Source: Methanoculleus sp.
GTDB taxonomy: Archaea; Halobacteriota; Methanomicrobia; Methanomicrobiales; Methanoculleaceae
Direction of reading: 5' to 3'
DNA: 32,356 bases
Assembly: GCA_018433835.1 (NCBI GenBank)
Contig: JAHDQM010000050.1
Coordinates: 1-32,356 of the forward strand
The notes below the pieces were generated by a model. The model was not told where the DNA came from. It did no database searches and saw nothing but the letters and a program-made list of their open reading frames with translations. Positions 14,354 through 20,687 of the stretch are shown piece after piece. The number at the start of each line of letters is the position of its first letter. The first letter of the stretch is position 1. The position numbers were made by a program, and so were the translations under genes.

Positions 14354-17223
14354 TGGACGAGATCAGAAGCGCGGTGAACGTCCTCGCCACCACCGGCAGT
14401 GTGGTCGAGGTCCGGGCGCTCGCCGACGGCGTCACGCACTCGGGCTACTTCGACGACCACGAGGCGCTCGCCCGGGCCGTCGAGGCCCTCGACGCCGATC
14501 CCTCGGTCGCCGGGATCTACGTGACTCTCAACACGGTGAACCCCGCCCTCCTCGCCCGGCGGGCGAACCGGATCAAGATGCGGCTCTCCCGCAAAGACGC
14601 CACCACGGCCGACGCCGACATCGTCCGCCGGCGCTGGTTCCCGGTCGATATCGACCCGGTCCGGCCGAGCGGGGTCTCGTCCACGGATGCCGAGCACGAC
14701 GCGGCGCTCGCCGCTGCGGAGCGGATCGCGGCCTACCTCGCGGAGCAGGGGTTCCCTTCGCCCGTCCGGGCCGACTCCGGGAACGGCGCCCACCTCCTCT
14801 ACCGGGTGGACCTCGAGAATGACGATGTGGCCACCGCGCTCGTGAAGGGAGCACTCGCGACCCTCGACGCCCTCTTCTCGAACGAGGCCGTCACCGTCGA
14901 TACTGCGAACCACAACGCCGCCCGGATCTGGAAACTCTACGGGACCCTCTCCCGGAAGGGCGACAACACCCCGGAGCGGCCGCACCGGCGAGCGAAGGTC
15001 CTCGCCGTGCCGGACGATGTCCGCATGGTGCCCCGGGAGTACCTGCAGCACCTCGCGGCGCTCCTCCCGCGGGAAGAGCCCCCTGAACGGAAGAGGACGA
15101 ACGGCAACGGCCCCGGCATCGACCTCGCCGCCTGGCTCCTCGACCACGGCATCGCGGTCCGGAGCACCAGGCCCTACCAGGGCGGGACCCTCTACGTCCT
15201 CGACGAGTGCCCGTTCTCCTCGGCGCATAAGGATGGGGCGTTCGCCATCCAGTTTGCGAACGGCGCCGTCTTCGCCGGCTGCCACCACGCCAGTTGCGGC
15301 GGGGGCGCCCAGCGCTGGCCGGAACTCAGGGAGATGTACGAGCCGAAGCGGACCCGGGCCCCGGTGAAGAAGGTCGAGGAGATACCGCCCCCTCCTCCGG
15401 TCCTCATCGAGGATGAGCACCAGGCCCGCGCCGTCGAGATCCTCAAAAGCGGCGACCCGCTCGCCTTTCTCCTCGACACCTTCAACAAGAGCCACGTCGG
15501 CGACCGGACTGTCGCAGAGTGCCTGATCATGTCCGTCGCCTCGCAGTCGGTCGCGAACACAAAGGGGCTGCACGTCGCGATCTCTGGCAACTCCGGGAAG
15601 GGGAAGAGCCATGCCTGCACGACGATGCTCAACCTCATCCCGGAGTCCCACCGGATGACCGGCACCGTCTCCAACAAGGCGCTCTACTACGCCGACGACC
15701 TCCGGCCGGGGACGGTGATCCTCTTCGACGACACATCGCTCTCCGACGACCTGCAGGAGGTCCTCAAGTCGGCCACCTCGTCCTTCCACGAACCGATCGA
15801 ACACCGGACCGTCACGGCCGACCGGCAGCTCCGGGTCTGTTCGATCCCGGAGCGGTGCGTCTGGTGGCTCGCCAAGGTCGAGAACCCCGGCGACGACCAG
15901 GTGATGAACCGGATGCTGACGGTCTGGATCGACGACTCGGCCGAGCAGGACAGAAGGGTGCTCGAGCACCTCAAGGAGACGGAGGCCGGCGCCTGCCGGA
16001 GAGGCGACGACCCGGACGTCCTCACCTGCCGGGCGCTCTGGTCGGTCCTGAAGCAGCAGCGGATCTTCGTCCGGATCCCCTTCGCCCGGCGGATAGGGTT
16101 CTCGAACGTCGCGAACCGCCGGAACCCCGCGATGCTCTTTGACCTGATCAAGTGCCATGCGGCGCTCCGGTTCCTGCAGCGGGAGGGGAAGGAGACGGGC
16201 GACGAGGTCCGGATCGAGGCGGCCCGGCAGGACTTCGATGCTGCGGCACGCCTCTACGCCGCGATCAACCAGGAGGGCGGCGGGCAGGACTCGAAGATGA
16301 CCCGGAACGAAGCGGCGGCGCTCGCCACGATCGCCCGGATGGGGTGGGAGACGTTCACGGTCCGGATGCTGCAGCAGGCGACCGGATTATCTTATCACCA
16401 GGTCCGGCGGATCCTGCAGGGCTACACCACGAGGGGCACGGTCTACTGCGGGCTGCTGGAGAAGTGCCCGGCGCTCGCCGTGGTGGACGCGACGGTCATC
16501 GACGAGAGCACCGGGACGACCGTCCGCCGGCACGAGTCCCACTTCCAGTTCGACGCCGAGCGCTACCGGGAGTGGACGGCACAGCTCGCGGTCTGGCTGG
16601 AGGACGAGGACGAAGGAGGGGAGGACGACTCCCCACCATCTTCTGGCGGGAGTTGCGACACCCGCAACCCGTGCTGCAAAGGGGAGCGCAAACATAGTTG
16701 CAAAGAGATCGAGGAGGGGGAGTCTCCGCAGGGTGGCAAGATCTCCCGGAACGGCGACGATACTGCAAAGATTGATGCCGGCGGTCCGGGGTCGTTTGCA
16801 GCAAAATCCGGATCACACAGTTCACCTGATCCCGTTCCACTGGAAGGGTATCTTGATCCCGTGCAGAAACAGGAGGTGCCGTGTGGTTCCAGACCTGCTG
16901 CAAATGAAAAGATCGAACGCGCTAATTTATCGTCGAATTGTAAAAATTACGGCATATCGAAGATTCCGCACACCAAAAGTGTTTGCGCTCCTATTTGCGC
17001 ACCCCTTTGCAACACGGGTGCAACTGCTGCAAACGGCGTCCGGCCGCTCTCCGGGGTGCTTGACCCCAGGACGTTTGCCCGGGTGAAGGTCGAGCTCGGG
17101 CGGTGCGACGTATGCGGTGTTGCAAAAGCGGTCTACCGCTCGCGAGAGGCGCAGGCGAAGATCTGCGAGGGGTGCTACTCGCGGCTCGTGCGGGAGGGGA
17201 ACGCGAGGGTGGGGGTGAGATGA
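14350..17223 (+). CDS. Primase/helicase-like replication protein
   Basis: The product is 957 residues. Residues 1-240 resemble an archaeo-eukaryotic-type primase domain: FPVDID (97-102; Asp100, Asp102), SGNGAHLLY (143-151) and NHNAARIWKLYGT (187-199). A possible metal site lies at Cys287, Cys311, His312 and Cys316. A P-loop ATPase follows, Walker A GNSGKGKS (413-420) and Walker B VILFDD (456-461). Residues 650-700 look like a winged helix. A poorly structured linker (755-900), rich in Cys and Ser, leads to a zinc ribbon (Cys919, Cys922, Cys939, Cys942). Such fusions replicate plasmids and viruses: primer synthesis plus unwinding. It ends the operon. The linker is less GC-rich than the rest and carries repeated TGCAAA/TTTGC motifs. 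The family assignment rests on motifs only. Confidence 0.8.
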   Translation: MMDEIRSAVNVLATTGSVVEVRALADGVTHSGYFDDHEALARAVEALDADPSVAGIYVTLNTVNPALLARRANRIKMRLSRKDATTADADIVRRRWFPVDIDPVRPSGVSSTDAEHDAALAAAERIAAYLAEQGFPSPVRADSGNGAHLLYRVDLENDDVATALVKGALATLDALFSNEAVTVDTANHNAARIWKLYGTLSRKGDNTPERPHRRAKVLAVPDDVRMVPREYLQHLAALLPREEPPERKRTNGNGPGIDLAAWLLDHGIAVRSTRPYQGGTLYVLDECPFSSAHKDGAFAIQFANGAVFAGCHHASCGGGAQRWPELREMYEPKRTRAPVKKVEEIPPPPPVLIEDEHQARAVEILKSGDPLAFLLDTFNKSHVGDRTVAECLIMSVASQSVANTKGLHVAISGNSGKGKSHACTTMLNLIPESHRMTGTVSNKALYYADDLRPGTVILFDDTSLSDDLQEVLKSATSSFHEPIEHRTVTADRQLRVCSIPERCVWWLAKVENPGDDQVMNRMLTVWIDDSAEQDRRVLEHLKETEAGACRRGDDPDVLTCRALWSVLKQQRIFVRIPFARRIGFSNVANRRNPAMLFDLIKCHAALRFLQREGKETGDEVRIEAARQDFDAAARLYAAINQEGGGQDSKMTRNEAAALATIARMGWETFTVRMLQQATGLSYHQVRRILQGYTTRGTVYCGLLEKCPALAVVDATVIDESTGTTVRRHESHFQFDAERYREWTAQLAVWLEDEDEGGEDDSPPSSGGSCDTRNPCCKGERKHSCKEIEEGESPQGGKISRNGDDTAKIDAGGPGSFAAKSGSHSSPDPVPLEGYLDPVQKQEVPCGSRPAANEKIERANLSSNCKNYGISKIPHTKSVCAPICAPLCNTGATAANGVRPLSGVLDPRTFARVKVELGRCDVCGVAKAVYRSREAQAKICEGCYSRLVREGNARVGVR
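16675..17127 (+). repeat. TGCAAA/TTTGC-rich segment inside the primase gene
   Basis: TGCAAA or its complement recurs here at, among others, 16,675, 16,699, 16,764, 16,795, 16,898, 17,028 and 17,120. TTTGC occurs at 16,982, 16,994 and 17,006, exactly 12 bases apart, followed by two inverted copies (near 17,019 and 17,028). Clustered short repeats in or next to a replication gene can be iterons. They may also simply reflect low-complexity coding (Cys-Ala-Pro repeats). Confidence 0.45.
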
Positions 17224-17271
17224 ACGACTTCCCCAACGGGGAAGGAGTTCGAGAAAACGTGGAGCGTTTTC

Positions 17272-17344
17272 GAGTGGCGACGGGCCGAAGGGCCGGAACA
17301 TGAGCACCGTCAGGTGCGAACGGAGCAGGAGCACCGAAGGTGCG
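17272..17344 (+). repeat. Hairpin repeat, relative of the hisH-end element
   Basis: GAGTGGCGACGGGCCGAAGG at 17,272 matches the 28-base unit at 219-290, here on the plus strand. It is followed by GAGCACCGTCAGGTGCG (17,302) and GAGCACCGAAGGTGCG (17,329-17,344), again GAA-type loops. A stem AAAACG…CGTTTT (17,254-17,270) precedes them. It lies just after the primase stop, so a role in transcript ending or stability is likely. A 27-codon frame starting at 17,220 (ATGA overlap) runs into the repeat. Confidence 0.65.
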
Positions 17345-17449
17345 GGTCCGGAGTTCGAGCACCGCGAGGCTGCGGGATCTTGTAGCGTTTCAATCCTCGA
17401 CGAGAGAATCCCCGAGCGTCAGATATCAGACACCCCGAAAACAGAGGAT

Positions 17450-17491
17450 GTCCGATATGTCCGATAAATGTCTGATAAATGTCCGTTATCT
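17450..17491 (+). repeat. Four short GTCCGATAAAT-type direct repeats
   Basis: GTCCGATAT (17,450), GTCCGATAAAT (17,459), GTCTGATAAAT (17,470) and GTCCGTTAT (17,481) follow each other at 9, 11 and 11 bases. They lie at the left edge of the decayed gene and may be coding repeats of that gene or binding sites. Confidence 0.5.
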
Positions 17492-18308
17492 TGCAGGGTA
17501 TACTCCCGACATATCAGGCTTCCCGGAACGTGGCCGGGCTGCCGGAGCCGGAGTTCGCCGTCAGTGATGGGTTCCAGACGATCATCCGCCGGACTCTGGC
17601 CCCCAGTCTGGCTCCGCAGCCAGAGTCACAGCCAGAGTCGCTGGAGACGAGAGTCCTCCGGCTTATCAAGGACGAACCGAAGTCCAAAGCGGAACTCTCG
17701 CGGGGGCTCGGACAGAAAGAGATCTCGGGTTGGCCCAACAAGATTGTCCGCAAACTCCTGGCAGACCGGATGATCGTGTCATCCCTGAAAAACCACAAAG
17801 CCGGCACCAGAAGTACCGCCTCACCGGACAAGGCCGGGCTGCACTCGCGAAAGGTTCCGGAGGAGATACGTAATGAGCACCTTCGGCGAGCGTGGGATGT
17901 TCACACAGATGCTGGTCGTCATCTCTTTCCGGAAGACATCACCGTGGCTCTTGGCGGCCCGGTCGGGAAAGGCCTTCTGATGAGTAAGGGGTCGGGCCGA
18001 AGCACGTTCTCCTACCGTCCCGGCCGCCACCCGATGGCGGGTGGATGTTCGGAGCTCCTGAGATCTGTTCGAAGCCGAGCTCCGAACATTTGCCGGGGAG
18101 CTCCGAACATTTGCCAGAAAGCTTCGAACATTTGATCGCAAGCTCCGAACATTTGGATACACTACGCGAGATCGCAAGATCGGTTGGATCTGTGCGGGAA
18201 ACGTCGAGGAAGGTGGTTGAGGCAACAATTCTCCGCCTCTGCGAGGGGAGATACCTGGCCCTTGATGATCTGGCCGACCTGCACTCGCACCCTTCGGCCC
18301 GTCGTTAA
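17479..18308 (+). pseudogene. Decayed AlbA_2/RecG-like gene, C-terminal half
   Basis: Pieces of one protein can be read in two frames. AGLPEPEFAVSDGFQTIIRR (about 17,540-17,600) and a winged helix with KSKAELSRGLGQKEISG are typical of the C-terminal part of AlbA_2-domain, RecG-like ATP-binding proteins. An indel near 17,785 moves the match to the frame IPEKPQSRHQKYRLTGQG, which stops at TAA 17,871. After an unclear middle, SSEHL repeats (18,078-18,161) and a second helix pair, VVEATILRLCEGRYLALDDL, continue to 18,308, where the frame ends in a hairpin-repeat remnant. The N-terminal ATP-binding domain is missing. Reading this as a single broken gene is an inference from family memory. Confidence 0.6.
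18078..18161 (+). repeat. Four tandem 21-bp repeats
   Basis: AGCTCCGAACATTTG starts units at 18,078, 18,099, 18,120 and 18,141, a period of exactly 21 bases. In one frame each unit encodes the heptapeptide S-S/F-E-H-L plus two residues, so the repeat is probably coding in origin, inside the decayed gene. Confidence 0.85.
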
Positions 18309-18343
18309 TCGCGCCTTCATCCCTGCGTTCAGAAAGGGTTATC

Positions 18344-18351
18344 TTTTATTA
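18344..18351 (+). promoter_or_regulatory. TATA box before the Panacea gene
   Basis: TTTTATTA at 18,344-18,351 predicts a start near 18,375. CACATAC, the core of the operator-like motif seen at 10,314 and 27,302, lies at 18,365-18,371, just before the predicted start. The ribosome site GAGGTGAT (18,410-18,417) precedes ATG 18421. Confidence 0.5.
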
Positions 18352-18420
18352 CCTGTAATACGCACACATACAGACTTGTTTCCCCGGTTATAGCGGAAGC
18401 TTCAGGGTCGAGGTGATAGG

Positions 18421-19446
18421 ATGCGGAAGCAGAAGTTGATCAATGCGTTGCTATACGCGGTGGAGCACGACGGCCGCATCGGCCGGACGAAGCTCCTGAA
18501 GTTCATCTTCTTCGTGGACCTCATCTACTACAACCAGCGAGGAACAACACTCTGCGGGACGACCTACATCCGCATGCCGAAAGGACCTGCCGAGGCTGCG
18601 GCGTTCCAGTTGACGTCCGAGTCGAACGCATATTTCGACGTGAAGGCGCCAACAGCAAATGCGCATACGGGAAGGAGAGCGCCGGGCGGTTCTTTCCGGA
18701 GAAACCCCTACGAGTCATACGAATACAGGCCCAAGAGCAAGGCAGATCTCACGATCTTTACGCCTTACGAGCGAGTCCTCCTCTGGTCGGTGCTCCAGTG
18801 GATGAAGTTCAAAAAAACGGATCTCATCAGTGACATTTCCCACTACTTCCGCCTCTGGAAGGAGTTTTCAGACGGAGAAGATATCCCTCTCGAGTACTTC
18901 CAGTTGAACCGCCGCGAGAGAATGTATCTGGAACAGTCTGGCCTGCACGCCGACGGCTTCGAGCGCACGTTCTGTACAGGCCTCCTACCTCTCTCCACGG
19001 AGGTTAGCAATGCGCTCCACCCCCTGAATGCGGAGCGGATTGCCACCGTCGAGGAGGTCCTGGACAGCTTCATCGCGGCGTATCCCCTGCCCGCCCTGGA
19101 GATCTTTTACGACGCATACCTGGCGTGGGACGACGCCTACCGTTCGATGCTCCGTCACAACCCTTCGCATGCCCCCGCACTTGCGACCGAAGGCTGCGAT
19201 GCCCTCTGTTTCGTCTCGCACGTCGTCGCGAAACATATGATCCCGATTGTGTATCGGGAGGAGCAGTTGCAGGAGTTCTGCGACACCGCGGAACGGCGCT
19301 TCAACGCCGAGCGGGACGCGATCACCCGCGATAATCCGCCCTCGCCCCCCCCGGATTCCGACGGCGAGGTCCTGGCTCTTGTCGATATGGCAATGCGCAT
19401 CTCTCGCGATCTCGCGTGCAGCGAGTCTCCGGCAGGGAGGAGGTAA
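18421..19446 (+). CDS. Panacea (SocA-like/DUF4065) domain protein, putative antitoxin
   Basis: The product is 341 residues. Residues about 1-150 resemble the Panacea domain: RTKLLKFIFFVDLIYY (22-37), CGTTYIRMPKGP (45-56), then helices. Panacea proteins neutralise a wide range of toxins encoded next to them. The C-terminal half (about 170-341) is helical and unfamiliar, ending in a Pro-rich linker. GAGGTGAT precedes ATG 18421 at ideal spacing. The stop codon TAA (19,444-19,446) is embedded in the ribosome site of the PIN-domain gene, so the two are tightly coupled. An antitoxin role is inferred from domain and arrangement. Confidence 0.7.
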   Translation: MRKQKLINALLYAVEHDGRIGRTKLLKFIFFVDLIYYNQRGTTLCGTTYIRMPKGPAEAAAFQLTSESNAYFDVKAPTANAHTGRRAPGGSFRRNPYESYEYRPKSKADLTIFTPYERVLLWSVLQWMKFKKTDLISDISHYFRLWKEFSDGEDIPLEYFQLNRRERMYLEQSGLHADGFERTFCTGLLPLSTEVSNALHPLNAERIATVEEVLDSFIAAYPLPALEIFYDAYLAWDDAYRSMLRHNPSHAPALATEGCDALCFVSHVVAKHMIPIVYREEQLQEFCDTAERRFNAERDAITRDNPPSPPPDSDGEVLALVDMAMRISRDLACSESPAGRR

Positions 19447-19447
19447 C

Positions 19448-20110
19448 CTGCCCTATTTCCTCGACAGCAACGTCCTCATCGGGTACTATTTTCACGCCGC
19501 CGACACCTGGGGCACCGAGGCCGCGGATGTCTTTGAGGACCCGGAGCCGAACCATTCCAGCACAGGGGTCTGGGCCGAGTGTTTCGGGGACGGGACGGGC
19601 GGGCGGTGCCGCACCATCCAGCAGAATCTCGTTCGCGAGTTCCGGCGGGCGGTTGCGCACCTGAAGCGGGATGGTTCGGCAGATACCCTCCTCGCCGAGG
19701 CCGAGGCCGGGGAGTGGAAGATCGTCCCGCTTCTCCGGCATGTTGCCGAACTCTGTCGCGAGCAGCCGGCAGCGGCCCACAAGAAACTCCTCGCGGTGAA
19801 AGAGTGGTATGAGGAACTCTGCCAGCAGCGGCGCTCTGTCCTCGACGACCGGGAGACGCTGGCGCTTCACGCGCGAACGGAACCCTACCGCGAGATCTGG
19901 AACCGGTTCAGTGCGGTCATCGAGGACTACGACGACTGCGAGGTGCTCCTCGACGCCCACGATGTCGCCGCAACGATCGACGGCATGGTACTCTATACCG
20001 GGGATTACCGTCACATCGTCGCCAACCGGGAGCTCATTCTTTCGGAGACCCGCCTCCACGATGTCCGGTATCTGGGGGACCGGACGGGCGGGCGGCCGCC
20101 GGCGGCGTGA
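19448..20110 (+). CDS. PIN-domain protein, putative toxin
   Basis: The product is 220 residues with PIN nuclease features: an N-terminal strand PYFLDSNVLIGYY (Asp6), VWAECFGD (Glu44) and a C-terminal block LLDAHDVAATIDGMVLYTGD with Asp169, Asp172 and Asp186. These acids would bind Mg2+ for RNA cleavage. PIN toxins usually cut tRNA, rRNA or mRNA. The frame is open upstream, but the strong site GGGAGGAGGTAA ends just before it. The first codon at proper spacing is CTG 19448; no ATG, GTG or TTG is near. A CTG start, or TTG much further upstream, must be assumed. It begins one base after the Panacea gene ends. Confidence 0.7.
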   Translation: MPYFLDSNVLIGYYFHAADTWGTEAADVFEDPEPNHSSTGVWAECFGDGTGGRCRTIQQNLVREFRRAVAHLKRDGSADTLLAEAEAGEWKIVPLLRHVAELCREQPAAAHKKLLAVKEWYEELCQQRRSVLDDRETLALHARTEPYREIWNRFSAVIEDYDDCEVLLDAHDVAATIDGMVLYTGDYRHIVANRELILSETRLHDVRYLGDRTGGRPPAA

Positions 20111-20249
20111 ATGAACCTCTCGATCCGGTTTCAGGCCTATCTTCGCTATTTTACGAAAGCCTGTAATGTCCTGGAGTGACTCGCATGCACATCGACCGGT
20201 TCAGCCGGATTTGCATACGCTTATGGTTCCGTCAGCGCCATAGTCACCT

Positions 20250-20567
20250 ATGGCGCACTGGACGATAACCCTGAAACGTGAGGGAGCCGCGATCGTCGTC
20301 CGGGGCGAGGGCGACGATCCCCACGCTCCCGACAGGATCGACTACGAGGTTCGCGGCAGCCCTGGCCCGGTCTACCGGGCGTTGCTGGACCGGGTCGCGC
20401 TCGGCCCGTGGTCGTTTCAGGCCGGCTGGATGAAGGATGAGCGCGACCTCTACTGGATCGCCGACTGCGCCTATACGGAGGCGCTGCTGCACCCCGGCTG
20501 GTCGGTGGAGACCGATCTTTCCCCGTTGCCGGAGCTAGAGGAGCTCCCGGAGGATGCGATCCCGTGA
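20250..20567 (+). CDS. 105-residue unknown protein
   Basis: This short acidic protein starts MAHWTITLKREG and has a clear strand-rich beginning (1-35), a central helix (about 40-50) and a proline/glutamate-rich end. No motif is recognised. ATG 20250 lacks a strong ribosome site. Codon use is like the GC-rich genes around it. It stands alone between the Panacea/PIN pair and the Type IIG enzyme. Confidence 0.55.
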   Translation: MAHWTITLKREGAAIVVRGEGDDPHAPDRIDYEVRGSPGPVYRALLDRVALGPWSFQAGWMKDERDLYWIADCAYTEALLHPGWSVETDLSPLPELEELPEDAIP

Positions 20568-20687
20568 GGGGGGAAGCCGGGGCAGCCGACCCCTGGCTGA
20601 CAGCAGATTCCATATCCCGCTCCGGCGGGATGCAGGAATAAATGAAAAGACTTTTCGCGGGCTCATTTCCATATTCCATTGATCGTC

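Noticed and set aside
14260..16158. 632-codon open frame on the minus strand opposite the primase gene
   Set aside because: Translation is Asp/Arg/Gly/Val-rich, typical of the antisense of GC-rich coding DNA; the plus-strand frame has clear motifs.
17220..17303. 27-codon frame overlapping the primase stop by ATGA
   Set aside because: The overlap is suggestive, but the second half is the dispersed hairpin repeat, so translation is doubtful.
18078..18161. CRISPR-like regular repeats
   Set aside because: The period is only 21 bases with six-base variable parts, and it encodes heptapeptides; no cas genes are present. The 126-base repeats at the right end are coding TPR units.
20111..20179. 22-codon frame right after the PIN gene
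   Set aside because: It has no ribosome site of its own and is too short to support.
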